A stretch of 64,000 nt of DNA from Staphylococcus nepalensis (GCF_014635045.1 NZ_BMCF01000001.1:1-64000); one strand, 5' to 3'; positions 18,004 to 28,029 are shown, counted from the first letter of the stretch. Notes: generated from the sequence alone by a model not told the origin. Numbers and translations: made by a program.

Positions 18004-19950
18004 ATGAATTCAAAAAGTATTAATTATAATTTAATAAATAAAATGACTAATGATGAACAATATGCTTTTGATTATTTATCGTCTATAAATCAAACATGGG
18101 CAAATTTATTTCAAGAGGTGTTATTAGAAAGTAGAGATAAAATATCGCAAAGATTGATCTCATCTTTATATCGAGAAAATTTAGTACAGAGTCACCAACA
18201 CAGCAAAATTATTGATAACAAAGATGTAGGCGCGCCTCAACTATCTGAAGAAAATAAATTATTATCTATTGCTTTCCCTAAAATTAACAAAACCTTGTAT
18301 GCACCTATAACAGGTACGCACGCTTTTGATCGTCTAGCCGTCACTGGACCGTTTTATTTAGAAGAAGACGACCATGTCGAAAGAGTTTTACATCCAAATG
18401 ACGTTTTAAACTGTATTTTATCGGTAGCCCCAGAATTAGATAATGCAGCTAGTGCTCAATTCTATGAAGATTTAAATAATAGCGTGGCAAATATGGCGAT
18501 TGCATTAAGCTACCAAAAATATTTATTAGAGCAGAATAATCAATCCTTAAATGATTTAATCACCAAAGCAAAAGATAGTTATTTAGCCTCTGAACAGTTT
18601 GTTATTGAAGGCCACCCGCTCCATCCCGGTGCAAAATTGCGCAAAGGCATGACACCTGAAACAGTTATCAACTATTCAGCAGAATTTGGTCAGTCTATTC
18701 CTTTACAATTTATATTAATACATAAATCTATAGCTAAATTTCAGACATGTTCGGGAGATTATAATAATTTAATTTATAATTTATTTAATGGGTTAAAAAC
18801 TGAAGTTATAAAACAGGTTGGTGCAGAATATATCAATCAATATGTCGTTATGGTTGTACACCCTTGGCAATATGATCATATTCTCTTAAAAGCGTATTCA
18901 AAAGAACTAGAACAACAAGAAATCATCCCTATTGAATATCAACAATCGTATTTTGCAGGATTATCTTTTAGAACGTTGATGCCAAAATTTCCTGAAACCT
19001 TGCCACATATTAAATTATCAACCAACGTTCACATTACTGGAGAAATTAGAACACTATCTGAGCAAACAACCATAAATGGTCCGCAAGTTACGTGCATACT
19101 CAATGATATTATACAAAATGATACATTATTCAACCATATTCAGGCTGATACGATTGACGAACTAGCAGGAATCCACTTTTATAACGTTTCAGATAAAGCA
19201 GACCAAACCATTAGAAGTGAACAACTAGGGACCTTATTTAGAACAAACATATATAACTTAATCAAAGAAAATACAATACCTATGGTTCCTTCTGTGTTAG
19301 TAGCATCGACAATCTATAATGACGAACCACCCATTGTATCATTAATCACTAAATATCAAGTGGCGAAGAAAATTCATAGCTTTGAGTCAGCTGCTTTAGT
19401 TTGGATTAAGCACTATAGTCAAGCGTTAATAGATTTAGTAATACCGCTTTACGTTAAATATGGTATTGCACTTGAAGCCCATCTACAGAATGCTATTGCT
19501 ACATTTGGAGACGACGGCCTATTAGATATGCTTTATATACGTGATTTTGAAGGTTTACGAATTGATACATCGCATTTAAATAAAATGGGGTACAGTACAG
19601 CAGATTTTCATGAAAAATCGTTAATTTTAACCAATCAATCACAAACGGTATTTAATAAAGTCTTTTACTCAAGTATCCAAAACCATCTTGGTGAATTAAT
19701 TGCTAGTATTGCACAATCAAGTAATCATAAACAATTAGAAAACCAAATTTGGTCAATCGTACGTGACTTATTAACTAAAAAACTAGACGATATTGCGCGT
19801 ACAATCGATGATCAACAAAGAATAAATCAAATCAAATCAATCTTATTTGCGCCAAAAATAGATTATAAATGTGTAACAACGATGCGTTTAGTGGATGAAG
19901 CAGATTACTATACTTATATACAGGTTGACAACCCGTTACATTACAATTAA
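18004..19950 (+). CDS. sfaD: Staphyloferrin A NIS synthetase SfaD
   Basis: 648-residue IucA/IucC-family siderophore synthetase, longer than SfaB by an N-terminal extension. Motifs: VIEGHPLHPGAKLRKG, MVVHPWQYDHILL, LSFRTLMPKFPETLPHIKLS followed by GEIRTLS, and YGIALEAHLQNAIATFGDDG in the C-terminal domain. In S. aureus SfaD starts the pathway by condensing citrate with D-ornithine. Shine-Dalgarno GAGGTG lies six bases before the ATG. Transcribed alone, divergently from sfaABC, from a Fur-controlled promoter, and ended by a perfect bidirectional terminator shared with asp23. Confidence 0.93.
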   Translation: MNSKSINYNLINKMTNDEQYAFDYLSSINQTWANLFQEVLLESRDKISQRLISSLYRENLVQSHQHSKIIDNKDVGAPQLSEENKLLSIAFPKINKTLYAPITGTHAFDRLAVTGPFYLEEDDHVERVLHPNDVLNCILSVAPELDNAASAQFYEDLNNSVANMAIALSYQKYLLEQNNQSLNDLITKAKDSYLASEQFVIEGHPLHPGAKLRKGMTPETVINYSAEFGQSIPLQFILIHKSIAKFQTCSGDYNNLIYNLFNGLKTEVIKQVGAEYINQYVVMVVHPWQYDHILLKAYSKELEQQEIIPIEYQQSYFAGLSFRTLMPKFPETLPHIKLSTNVHITGEIRTLSEQTTINGPQVTCILNDIIQNDTLFNHIQADTIDELAGIHFYNVSDKADQTIRSEQLGTLFRTNIYNLIKENTIPMVPSVLVASTIYNDEPPIVSLITKYQVAKKIHSFESAALVWIKHYSQALIDLVIPLYVKYGIALEAHLQNAIATFGDDGLLDMLYIRDFEGLRIDTSHLNKMGYSTADFHEKSLILTNQSQTVFNKVFYSSIQNHLGELIASIAQSSNHKQLENQIWSIVRDLLTKKLDDIARTIDDQQRINQIKSILFAPKIDYKCVTTMRLVDEADYYTYIQVDNPLHYN

Positions 19951-19986
19951 TAAAGCGCCTGAACATTTTATTTCAAATAGCAAAAT

Positions 19987-20022
19987 AAAACTACTGATAA
20001 GCATCTGCTTATCAGTAGTTTT
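19987..20022. terminator. Bidirectional terminator between sfaD and asp23
   Basis: A perfect 17-bp stem with a 2-base loop (19987-20003 with 20006-20022); A and T runs form the ends of the arms, so it works for both converging genes. Confidence 0.92.
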
Positions 20023-20045
20023 ATAATTTATATTGATATTAAGAA

Positions 20046-20552
20046 TTATTGTAATCCTTTGTCTTCGTTATTTGAATTTTGGCTTTTTTCATTTTTTTGT
20101 GTCCATTCTTTTCTAGTCATCACATCTTCAACACGCATATTTACTTCAACCACTTCAAGACCAGTGATATATTTGACTTGTTCTTTAACTAAGTCAGTAA
20201 CTTTGCGGAAGATTTTTGGTGCTGATTCACCGTATTCTAAAATAACTTTTAAGTCTACTGCTGCTTGTTTTTCTCCAACTTCAACACTAACGCCTTGTGT
20301 CACGTTGCTCGTGCTACCAAATGAACTAGAAATGTTATCAACGAATCCGCCTTTCATTTCTAAAATGCCATTCACTTCACGTGCAGCAATACCAGCAATT
20401 TTTTCAATTACTTCGTCAGAGAAAGTTAATTTATTATTGAATTTTGGTTCTTGCTGTTGCTCCTGTTGTTTTTGTTGTTGCTCTTGTTCTTTTTCATTTA
20501 CTCCTGTTTGGTTATCATATGCTTGTTTAGCTTTGTTATTATCTACTGCCAT
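20046..20552 (-). CDS. asp23: Alkaline shock protein Asp23
   Basis: 168-residue Asp23/Gls24 family protein, recognisable against S. aureus Asp23 by its start ([18 protein letters not shown]) and core ([38 protein letters not shown]). Residues about 20-37 are a Gln/Glu-rich low-complexity stretch. Asp23 is an abundant, membrane-associated cell-envelope stress protein tethered by AmaP. It is last in the amaP-DUF2273-asp23 unit. No SigB promoter was seen in the 58-base gap directly upstream, whereas one is clear before amaP. Confidence 0.95.
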   Translation of the reverse strand: MAVDNNKAKQAYDNQTGVNEKEQEQQQKQQEQQQEPKFNNKLTFSDEVIEKIAGIAAREVNGILEMKGGFVDNISSSFGSTSNVTQGVSVEVGEKQAAVDLKVILEYGESAPKIFRKVTDLVKEQVKYITGLEVVEVNMRVEDVMTRKEWTQKNEKSQNSNNEDKGLQ

Positions 20553-20610
20553 AATTAATTCTCCTTTGTTTTATAAGATTTTTAATTGCTAAATATTGAA
20601 TCAATAAGAA

Positions 20611-20850
20611 TTAACTCCATCGATTTAAGAAATTCAGAAAATCTTGTTTACGGTCTTTAGTATACCCGATACCAATTCCAATCAAACATAAAATAATAAT
20701 TAATATTGTGCTCCAGAAACCTAATGTTAAAAATAATATTGCGATAATCAAGAATGCTAAAAATCCGATTATTCTCCATTTAAATGTTTTAAAAAAATCA
20801 ACAACTTCTTGTGTAGAATCTTGTCTTTGTTGGTTATTATTGTTAGCCAT
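20611..20850 (-). CDS. DUF2273 small membrane protein of the asp23 operon
   Basis: 79-residue protein with a polar Asn/Gln-rich N-terminus, two closely spaced hydrophobic helices (about 27-45 and 47-63) and a basic tail (KDRKQDF). DUF2273 proteins are encoded in Gls24/Asp23 loci in many Firmicutes. The function is unknown, probably as a membrane component of the Asp23 assembly. It starts 12 bases after the amaP stop and 58 bases before asp23. Confidence 0.88.
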   Translation of the reverse strand: MANNNNQQRQDSTQEVVDFFKTFKWRIIGFLAFLIIAILFLTLGFWSTILIIILCLIGIGIGYTKDRKQDFLNFLNRWS

Positions 20851-20862
20851 GATAACCCTCCC

Positions 20863-21411
20863 TTACAACACACGTTTGCCTGAGGTTTTTTGATCTCTAA
20901 CATTAACCTCTAATTTTGAAACTGGTAATTCTGTGAAATGCTCAACGTTTTGCTTAATATCATTTCTAATTTCTTCTGTTAATGAACCAACCTGAACATC
21001 ACCAGGAACAAAGAAATCTGCTTTTAAAGCAATATGCGATTTCTTTTTCTTGTTATATAGTTTAGCTATAACATTAGGTTGTCGAATTTGATCATAATTT
21101 ACAAGCGTATCGTAAGCAGATTTTTCTACTGCTTTTCTGGATACGTAAATATGTCCATCTTCGTAATCTTTATAAAGTCCAGGTTTTCTATACGTAGGTT
21201 TAAACAAGCTAAATACAAGTATGAGACCTATGATAATGAGCAATGCTGCTAAGCCAATAAGTGTTGGTTCAAACCAATTAAATTGATTGAAATAGTTTTG
21301 ATACTCGCTAATTCTAGAATCTTTAATATACATAAATAGCAAGAACCCAACGATGACTACGATTAATAGGCCAAGTATAAAATTTTTAATTCGTTTCACC
21401 TCGTATGACAC
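20863..21411 (-). CDS. amaP: Asp23 membrane anchor AmaP
   Basis: 182-residue alkaline-shock membrane anchor protein. Two transmembrane helices (about 11-29 and 50-70) form a hairpin, followed by a cytoplasmic DUF322-like domain with HIALKADFFVPGDVQVGSL and ELPVSKLEVNVRD, related to Asp23 itself. AmaP recruits Asp23 to the membrane. Shine-Dalgarno AGGAGGTG. First gene of a three-gene operon preceded by a SigB-type promoter. Confidence 0.92.
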   Translation of the reverse strand: MSYEVKRIKNFILGLLIVVIVGFLLFMYIKDSRISEYQNYFNQFNWFEPTLIGLAALLIIIGLILVFSLFKPTYRKPGLYKDYEDGHIYVSRKAVEKSAYDTLVNYDQIRQPNVIAKLYNKKKKSHIALKADFFVPGDVQVGSLTEEIRNDIKQNVEHFTELPVSKLEVNVRDQKTSGKRVL

Positions 21412-21451
21412 CTCCTATAGTTAAATTATATGTACATGTCATACATACTTA

Positions 21452-21477
21452 ATACCCCTATTAAAAAACATAGAAAC
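21452..21477 (-). promoter_or_regulatory. SigB-type promoter of amaP-asp23
   Basis: On the minus strand GTTTCT (21472-21477), 14 bases, then GGGTAT (21452-21457). The -10 is a perfect SigB hexamer and the -35 matches four of six bases of GTTTAA. It lies about 40 bases before the amaP start. Confidence 0.8.
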
Positions 21478-21521
21478 ATTTTATATTGAATTTATAATCT
21501 ATTTGGTAAAATAATTTTTCG

Positions 21522-23105
21522 TTAGTTGCTATTCTCTGTCTGTGTATTGGTTTGATCGTCTTGATGCGCCTTGCGATATTGTAAATACTTATCATCTGAA
21601 ATAAACAATTTGTTACTAGGTCTTGGCTTCTCTATAGATAATGATTTAAATAAAGACCAAATCATAAATATGATAACAATAGAAAATGGCAAGGCTGCAA
21701 TAATTAATAAATTTTGAATGGATTGCGTACCACCAGTATAAATCATAATCATAGCAAATAATGCTAAAATAACACCCCAGCTCACTTTAACAATGCCTGA
21801 AGGGTTAATGCTTCCTTTAGAACTCAGCATACCTAACACATAAGTGGCTGAGTCTGCCGAAGTGACAAAAAAGATTATAATAACAACAAGTGTAATGATG
21901 CTAAGTAAAAATCCTAATGGGAAATGTTCAAGTGTTGCAAACGTTGCTGTTTCGGTTGCTTCTTTAGCAATATTTGCAATGCCGCTTTGTTGTAAATAAA
22001 TAGCAGAAGCGCCGAATACTGCAAAGAATAAGAAACAAACAAGCGCGGGTACGAATAACACGCCTAAGATAAATTCTTTAATTGTTCTACCACGAGAGAC
22101 TCGAGCGATAAATATACCTACAAACGGCGCCCAAGAAACCCACCATGCCCAATAGAAGATCGTCCATTGTTGTAACCATTGAAACTTTTCTCCTCCTGAT
22201 TGTGGGATACGTAAACTCATATTAAAGAAATTCGCAATATAATCACCAAGTGAATTGGTAAATGTATTTAATATATTTAACGTTGGCCCAACACAGAATA
22301 AAATGATTAACACGATGAAAGCTAAGAACATATTGATATTACTTAAACTCTTAATCCCTTTATCAATACCTGACCAAGCTGACCATGTAAATAATATAGT
22401 GGCGATAACGATAATTGTAGCTTGTGTCATAAAATTAGAAGGCAAATCAAACAGAAAGTTTAGGCCTTCGTTAATTTGTAGCGCACCAAAACCAAGTGTG
22501 GCAGCAACTCCTGTCACCGTAGCAATAATAGCGAGTACATCAATTGCCCCGCCAATGGGTCCCTTCATCATTTTATCTCCTAGTATTGGTCTTAGTGTGG
22601 CACTAACCAATCCCGGATATCCTTTATGAAAGTTAAAGTACGCAAATATAAGGCCGACGATGCCATAAACAGCCCAAGCATGTACACCCCAATGGAAAAA
22701 TGAGAATTGCATCGCTTCATTAATTGCGGTTTGAGAACCAGCTTTATGTATTGGCGTTAATGTGAAGGCATGGCTTATCGGTTCCGCTGTTGTCCAAAAC
22801 ACCAAGCCTATCCCCATACCTGCACTAAATAACATAGCAAACCATGACTTTAATGAAAATTCTGGGTCTTCACCCTCTTCACCTAAAGTTATTGTTGAAT
22901 ATCTAGAAAACAGTAAATAGATTGAAACTACTAATATGGCAAGTACTAATAATAAATAGTACCATCCGAAATGAACTGCGATAAAATTAGTGATATTTTG
23001 GGTGATTGTTTCTAATTGTTTAGGTGCAACTGCACCATATATAACAAATAGCGTGCAAATAGTTAATGCTACCCAAAAAACAACTGTTAATTTTTTAAAA
23101 CGCAT
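21522..23105 (-). CDS. opuD2: BCCT-family glycine betaine/choline transporter OpuD2
   Basis: 527-residue, 12-helix betaine-carnitine-choline transporter. The aromatic box and family signature are visible: GMGIGLVFWTTAEPISHA, FFHWGVHAWAVYGIVGL and WTIFYWAWWVSWAPFVGIFIAR. It takes up osmoprotectants using the sodium gradient. ATG 23105 is preferred; GTG 23141 would add 12 residues unlike the family. A GGGTAT hexamer (complement of 23144-23149) lies about 40 bases upstream and could be a SigB -10, but no good -35 accompanies it. It sits directly upstream of the amaP operon, as in S. aureus. Confidence 0.88.
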   Translation of the reverse strand: MRFKKLTVVFWVALTICTLFVIYGAVAPKQLETITQNITNFIAVHFGWYYLLLVLAILVVSIYLLFSRYSTITLGEEGEDPEFSLKSWFAMLFSAGMGIGLVFWTTAEPISHAFTLTPIHKAGSQTAINEAMQFSFFHWGVHAWAVYGIVGLIFAYFNFHKGYPGLVSATLRPILGDKMMKGPIGGAIDVLAIIATVTGVAATLGFGALQINEGLNFLFDLPSNFMTQATIIVIATILFTWSAWSGIDKGIKSLSNINMFLAFIVLIILFCVGPTLNILNTFTNSLGDYIANFFNMSLRIPQSGGEKFQWLQQWTIFYWAWWVSWAPFVGIFIARVSRGRTIKEFILGVLFVPALVCFLFFAVFGASAIYLQQSGIANIAKEATETATFATLEHFPLGFLLSIITLVVIIIFFVTSADSATYVLGMLSSKGSINPSGIVKVSWGVILALFAMIMIYTGGTQSIQNLLIIAALPFSIVIIFMIWSLFKSLSIEKPRPSNKLFISDDKYLQYRKAHQDDQTNTQTENSN

Positions 23106-23391
23106 ATTAAAATGACACTCTCCCTTTGCTTTATGTGACACTTATACCCTCACAATGTTTTATTATTCGTAAATTACATATTTATATACATTTAACGTAA
23201 TGTTTAAAGTATAATATGCTAGGTTATTTTTTATTTTATCCTATAATTGTGTTTTTACAATTATTAGTGCTTATTCTATTAAATTTAAGCGCATATAATT
23301 AATTCATTATTATATAGACTAGAACGCATTTATATTATATTTTCTACACCAATTTCATATCCAAACCTAGGATAACTTAAATAAAAAAAGG

Positions 23392-23414
23392 CCGAAACAC
23401 TACTAATGTTTCGG
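23392..23414 (-). terminator. Terminator of the reductase pair
   Basis: An 8-bp stem CCGAAACA/TGTTTCGG (23392-23399 with 23407-23414) followed on the minus strand by CCTTTTTTTATTT. Bases 23142-23380, the rest of this gap of about 350 bases, are AT-rich with nothing else identifiable beyond the weak SigB-like hexamer. Confidence 0.9.
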
Positions 23415-23452
23415 TCACAAATATAATCAGAGAGTAAAATTGAACTTTTTAT

Positions 23453-24460
23453 TCAGATTGAAATAACAAGTTTACCAATCATACTCTGATCTTCTATTTT
23501 TTTATGCGCTTGGTAAATATTATCTGCTGTTAAACCATTGATTACTTTATTAACTGTCGGTTTATAAATGCCCGCTTCTATTTTATCAGCAATATCTTTT
23601 AAGTATTCCCCATGTATGCCCATATCTTCTGTTTCATTTAATGGACGTGAATACATATACTCATGTGTAAACGTAATACTCTTTGGTTTTAATAAGTTTA
23701 AATCTTGTTTATTATTAAATGCTACGATTGTTGCTATGATACCGCGAGGTTTAATTAATTCAATCATTTTTTCATAATACAGGTCTGTATCAAATGTGCA
23801 AAAGATATAATCTACTTCACTAATTTCATATTTTTTGAACTCATCTGCTAGATTATTTTTATGATTCAACACAATGTCCGCACCTAATGATTTTGACCAA
23901 TTATATGTTTCATCACGCGAGGCGGTTGTAATAACATGTAATCCATAATGTTTTGCAATTTGTGTAGCAATACTACCAACGCCACCCGCACCATTGATAA
24001 TTAATAAAGATTTGCCTTTATTATCTTCAGGGTTATGCGAGATTTTAAAAACATCAAACAATGTTTCAGAAGCTGTTAAACCAGTTAGAGGTAAACTTGC
24101 CGCTTCTGTGTCAGAAATATTATTAGGTTTGAACGCTACCAGTTGTTCATCTACAAGTTGGTGTGTTTGATTTGAACCTTGGTAAGCAGGTGAACCCGAA
24201 TAATAAACTTCATCGCCCGCTTTAAAATATTTCACTGCATCTCCTACTGCTTCTACAACACCTACAGCATCGTAGCCTAAAATCCTAGGTGCTTCATTAA
24301 GAGGAGATTGTCTAATTTTAGTATCTACAGGATTGACACTGATAGCCTTTAAACGGACTAATAGCTCACGTTGTTTAGGCTGTGGCATCTCTTGTTCCAT
24401 TTCATAAAATTGGTTACCTTCATTTAATTTAAATGGTTTGTCTGCACCTACTGCTTTCAT
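23453..24460 (-). CDS. Zinc-type alcohol dehydrogenase-like (quinone oxidoreductase) protein
   Basis: 335-residue medium-chain dehydrogenase/reductase (MDR) protein. The GroES-like domain occupies about 1-125 with [21 protein letters not shown] [11 protein letters not shown]. The NADPH-binding Rossmann motif is [18 protein letters not shown] at about 150-170. It has none of the paired cysteines of the structural zinc loop, so despite the database-style name it is probably a zinc-free quinone or enone reductase. It lies 17 bases downstream of a second MDR gene and shares a terminator. Confidence 0.82.
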   Translation of the reverse strand: MKAVGADKPFKLNEGNQFYEMEQEMPQPKQRELLVRLKAISVNPVDTKIRQSPLNEAPRILGYDAVGVVEAVGDAVKYFKAGDEVYYSGSPAYQGSNQTHQLVDEQLVAFKPNNISDTEAASLPLTGLTASETLFDVFKISHNPEDNKGKSLLIINGAGGVGSIATQIAKHYGLHVITTASRDETYNWSKSLGADIVLNHKNNLADEFKKYEISEVDYIFCTFDTDLYYEKMIELIKPRGIIATIVAFNNKQDLNLLKPKSITFTHEYMYSRPLNETEDMGIHGEYLKDIADKIEAGIYKPTVNKVINGLTADNIYQAHKKIEDQSMIGKLVISI

Positions 24461-24477
24461 ACGAGCATCTCCTTCAA

Positions 24478-25485
24478 TTATAAATTATTTGATACTTGAA
24501 CAACTTGTTTACCAAAATTATCACCAGTAAATAAATTTCTAAAAGCATTAGGCAAATTGTCAAAACCTTCTACAATAGAAGTCTTCGTTTTTATCTTATC
24601 TTCGCTTACCCATTGTGCAAGATTTTTACTTGCGTTTGTAAAATCATCGGCGTAATTAGCAACAATAAACCCTTTCATAAGTGCTTGTGATTTTATTAAA
24701 ATTGGTTGTATACGTGGTCCAAACTCAATTTCTTCGTTATTGTATCCAGAAATAGCGCCACAAACTGGGATTCTAGCAAATTGATTTAAATGTTTCATTA
24801 CTTCATCTGCTACATCGCCACCAACATTTTCAAAGTAAACATCTACGCCATCAGGCACAGCTTGAGCTAATTGTTCAGAAAAGTCATCAGCTTTATAATC
24901 TACGCTTGCATCAAAACCTAATTGCTCGGTTAAATATTTCGTTTTTGTTGTGCCACCTGCAATGCCAACCACGCGCGCGCCTTTTATTTTAGCAATTTGA
25001 CCCACGACTGATCCTACAGCTCCTGATGCTGCAGAGACGACAACAGTTTCGCCTTCTTTAGGGTCCCCAATTTTTAACAAGCCATGATAAGCAGTTTGTC
25101 CTGTCATTCCTAAAACACTGAGATATAAATAGGAAGGTATATCTGTTTGAGTAATTTTATTTATATTTTGTGCTGATACGTTTGATACTTTTTGCCATGG
25201 TAACTGTCCCATTACCATATCACCTTTCTCAAATGAATCAGCTTTTGATTGAACGACTTTTCCGACAATATGTCCTGATAATGGTTCGTCCAATTGAAAT
25301 GGTTGTACATATGATTCGCTATCATCCATTCTCCCACGCATATATGGGTCTACTGATATATAAATAGCTTCTACTTGAATTTCATCATTGTTTGGCTCAT
25401 CTAGTTCAACAGTTTCATATCTAAAAACCTCATCTGAAGGTATGCCCTCAGGTCGTTTTGCTAATACAATGCGTTCTGTTTTCAT
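24478..25485 (-). CDS. NADP-dependent MDR oxidoreductase (CurA/leukotriene B4 dehydrogenase-like)
   Basis: 335-residue zinc-free medium-chain reductase of the prostaglandin/leukotriene reductase branch. It has the typical [15 protein letters not shown] motif near the N-terminus, [12 protein letters not shown], the NADP-binding [16 protein letters not shown], and [14 protein letters not shown]. Such enzymes reduce alpha,beta-unsaturated aldehydes and ketones. First in a two-gene unit with the following MDR gene, divergent from the LLM oxidoreductase. Confidence 0.88.
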   Translation of the reverse strand: MKTERIVLAKRPEGIPSDEVFRYETVELDEPNNDEIQVEAIYISVDPYMRGRMDDSESYVQPFQLDEPLSGHIVGKVVQSKADSFEKGDMVMGQLPWQKVSNVSAQNINKITQTDIPSYLYLSVLGMTGQTAYHGLLKIGDPKEGETVVVSAASGAVGSVVGQIAKIKGARVVGIAGGTTKTKYLTEQLGFDASVDYKADDFSEQLAQAVPDGVDVYFENVGGDVADEVMKHLNQFARIPVCGAISGYNNEEIEFGPRIQPILIKSQALMKGFIVANYADDFTNASKNLAQWVSEDKIKTKTSIVEGFDNLPNAFRNLFTGDNFGKQVVQVSNNL

Positions 25486-25627
25486 TATTTTGCCTCCATT
25501 TCATCTTTGCCCTCATTCTATAGATATGTAGTTATACAATCAATCAAATCGCTTATCTGTATTTTTAATATCATGTTATGCTATCTAAATATAACAATGC
25601 GTAATTACCTGTTAAGGAGAGTTGGAT

Positions 25628-26632
25628 ATGAGATTAAGTATTTTAGATTACGTTCCGATTTTTGAGGGGCGTAATGCAACTCAAGCTATTAATCATTCAA
25701 TTGAATTGGCGCAATTAGCCGAATCTTTAGAATTTTATCGCTTCTGGATTGCAGAACATCATAAAGTATTTTCAGTAGCTTCTAGTGCTCCTGAAATGCT
25801 TATGATGACCCTCTTAGAAAATACTAAAACAATGCATATTGGCAGCGGTGGGGTTATGTTGCCTCACTATAGTGCCTACAAGATAGCAGAAATTTTTAAA
25901 ATAATGGAAGCACGTCATTCTGACAGAGTTGATTTAGGTATTGGGCGTTCATATAGTTTTAAAAATGTAAATCACGCGTTAAATGAAAATAAAACGGCTC
26001 ATGTTGATTTTAATACACAAATTAAAGATTTAATAGATTACTTTAATGATAACAGTGAACATCAACGATTTACCGGATTATATGCAACGCCATTCATTCA
26101 AACACAGCCTACCATGTATTTGTTAGGCACCAGTCAACAAAGCGCTAAGCTTGCTGCACAACAAGGCTTACCCTTTGTTACAACATTAATGGGACAGAAT
26201 AAAGATAAAATCAATACTTCTATAAGCTACTATCGCCAGTTATTTAAAACATTATATCCAAAGCAATCACCCTACGTCATTATTTCAACCTTTGTTATCA
26301 CTGCTGATAATATGCAAAAAGTAAAAGATTTGGAGCGAGCTTTTCATCTTTGGTTACTCCGTATTAGTTATTTAAATCAACCAAAAACTTACCCTTCAAT
26401 TGCTTATGCAAAACAAAGACAGTCTTCGAATAGAGAATTAGAAAAAATAAAACAAAACGAAAAGCGTGTTATAAGTGGTTTACCAGGTGAAGTATTTTTA
26501 AAACTACAAGAAATCGCTACGTATTATAATGCGGATGAAATAATGATTCAACCACATGTATTCGCTGAACAAAATCGAAAAAACTTATTGTACTTATTAG
26601 CATCTGAAAAAGATAAATTTGAATCAACATAA
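25628..26632 (+). CDS. LLM-class flavin-dependent oxidoreductase
   Basis: 334-residue luciferase-like monooxygenase family protein of the MsnO8 type. Typical features: LDYVPIFEGRNATQAI at the start, YRFWIAEHHKVFSVASSAPEML, and HIGSGGVMLPHYSAYKIAE, which shape the FMN site. The true substrate is unknown. ATG 25628 is preferred over TTG 25622 because AAGGAGA ends seven bases before it. Transcribed divergently from the MDR reductase pair, a common redox neighbourhood. Confidence 0.85.
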   Translation: MRLSILDYVPIFEGRNATQAINHSIELAQLAESLEFYRFWIAEHHKVFSVASSAPEMLMMTLLENTKTMHIGSGGVMLPHYSAYKIAEIFKIMEARHSDRVDLGIGRSYSFKNVNHALNENKTAHVDFNTQIKDLIDYFNDNSEHQRFTGLYATPFIQTQPTMYLLGTSQQSAKLAAQQGLPFVTTLMGQNKDKINTSISYYRQLFKTLYPKQSPYVIISTFVITADNMQKVKDLERAFHLWLLRISYLNQPKTYPSIAYAKQRQSSNRELEKIKQNEKRVISGLPGEVFLKLQEIATYYNADEIMIQPHVFAEQNRKNLLYLLASEKDKFEST

Positions 26633-26765
26633 TGTTTTGTTTCTTAACATCTAATAAATACGATGAAAAAGTGTAGCACAGAAATGAATACAAGCACTGA
26701 AGCACTTATATAAACCACTGTTGTTTTCTTAAAATGGGCTCGCCTAAGGTAAACTTATGTATCAA

Positions 26766-26796
26766 TCCCACTCATTCAATACTTTTAGGAGTGGGA
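26766..26796 (+). terminator. Terminator after the LLM oxidoreductase
   Basis: An 8-bp stem TCCCACTC/GAGTGGGA (26766-26773 with 26789-26796) followed by CTTTACTATTTTTG. The GAGTGGGAC word resembles a short sequence found repeatedly in staphylococcal intergenic regions. The rest of 26633-26883 shows nothing else. Confidence 0.75.
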
Positions 26797-26883
26797 CTTT
26801 ACTATTTTTGTTCTATTTAATCTTTGTTATGAATATGAGTAGCGCGGATATTAATGAATACCTCAGCTAAATTGAAATTTATC

Positions 26884-27759
26884 TTATTTATCGTTCCATA
26901 AAAATTCATTTACTCTATCTATCACTTGTACGTTATGAGGTAATTCACTGTGCTTGGCTTTAGGGCCATTAACTTTATATTCTGTATAACCGTCATGTTG
27001 GTTTGGTAATAAATATTTGAGTGATTTAGAGGATACATTAGTCACTTTACCATCAGAATTTGTCCCATCTTTCAGATCTCCATAAATATTTAAAACTTTT
27101 GAATTTCTAGGATAATGATCTTTCATTGTTAATAAATTTCTATATTTTTCTAACATTTTATTAGGCTTTCCCCTCTTATCTATTTCTATATCCAAATCTA
27201 ACCCATTGATATCAACTTCACCGTTAAAGTTCCCAGCTAGGCTTACTTGTTTATTTAATTTAGGTAATTGTTGGTTATCACCATAATTTAACATATAGTA
27301 ACTAAAAGACTGATTTCCCATTGAATGTGCTACGAAATTAAACTTTTCAAAATGGTACATCGCATTAAAGGTATAAATGACATTTTTAATCCATCGCGCA
27401 TTTTCATACACGTTCTTATTCTTATTATCTTCTAGTATGATTTTAATCATAGGGCGTTTGGCGTTAGGATCTATTATCCCTTCAAATGTCACCTTTCCAT
27501 TTGGCTTAACTTTTGCTTCAATGATTTCGTTTGTATCGCCTTTTTGAACAGCGGAATTCACCATATAATTCTCTGAATACTTTGCTCCTCCAAAACCATG
27601 TAAATAAAAAGTGGGGATTGATTCACTGTCATTTATGTTTTTAATAATTGGTTTATTGAGTACTTGATCTCTTAAGAGAACCATACTGCTAGATAAAATA
27701 ATTAGCATCATTACTATTAAACATTTTTCTAATATCATACGTTGCTTATTGAATGACAT
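26884..27759 (-). CDS. DUF915 alpha/beta hydrolase, membrane-anchored
   Basis: 291-residue protein with an N-terminal signal-anchor helix (about 8-26) and an extracytoplasmic alpha/beta-hydrolase domain. The oxyanion region FYLHGFGGAKYSENYMV and the nucleophile elbow FVAHSMGNQS (catalytic Ser) are clear; a C-terminal HSELPHN supplies the likely His. DUF915 proteins are putative secreted lipases/esterases of unknown substrate. ATG 27759 has GAGGT seven bases upstream; the upstream ATG 27786 has no ribosome-binding site. Monocistronic. Confidence 0.82.
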   Translation of the reverse strand: MSFNKQRMILEKCLIVMMLIILSSSMVLLRDQVLNKPIIKNINDSESIPTFYLHGFGGAKYSENYMVNSAVQKGDTNEIIEAKVKPNGKVTFEGIIDPNAKRPMIKIILEDNKNKNVYENARWIKNVIYTFNAMYHFEKFNFVAHSMGNQSFSYYMLNYGDNQQLPKLNKQVSLAGNFNGEVDINGLDLDIEIDKRGKPNKMLEKYRNLLTMKDHYPRNSKVLNIYGDLKDGTNSDGKVTNVSSKSLKYLLPNQHDGYTEYKVNGPKAKHSELPHNVQVIDRVNEFLWNDK

Positions 27760-27875
27760 ACGCATTACCTCTAATACATTTTTCATTTGTTATACCCGTC
27801 ATATTGTGACTTATTCAATTTAATCGCTAATAAATAGTTATATGATTAATACACATTAATTGTATAGAATAAAAA

Positions 27876-27901
27876 AACTTCCCATACAATGATGGGAAGT
27901 T
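27876..27901 (-). terminator. Terminator of rplM-rpsI
   Basis: A 10-bp stem AACTTCCCAT/ATGGGAAGTT (27876-27885 with 27892-27901) followed on the minus strand by TTTTTATTC. It lies about 130 bases past the rpsI stop, giving an unusually long 3' UTR. Confidence 0.9.
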
Positions 27902-28029
27902 CAAAAAATATTAGATATGATACTAGTACACACAATGTATGAACAAAATGTCTTTAATTAAACGCAAATTGCTGAGGCAGTTTACGTACCGAGACTGTAT
28001 GCGAATACTTTCGCAATAGTTCGGACAAA

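Noticed and set aside
20059..20592. 177-codon frame opposite asp23 rich in Cys and Ser
   Set aside because: It is the complement of the Gln-rich asp23 coding sequence; asp23 is unmistakable.
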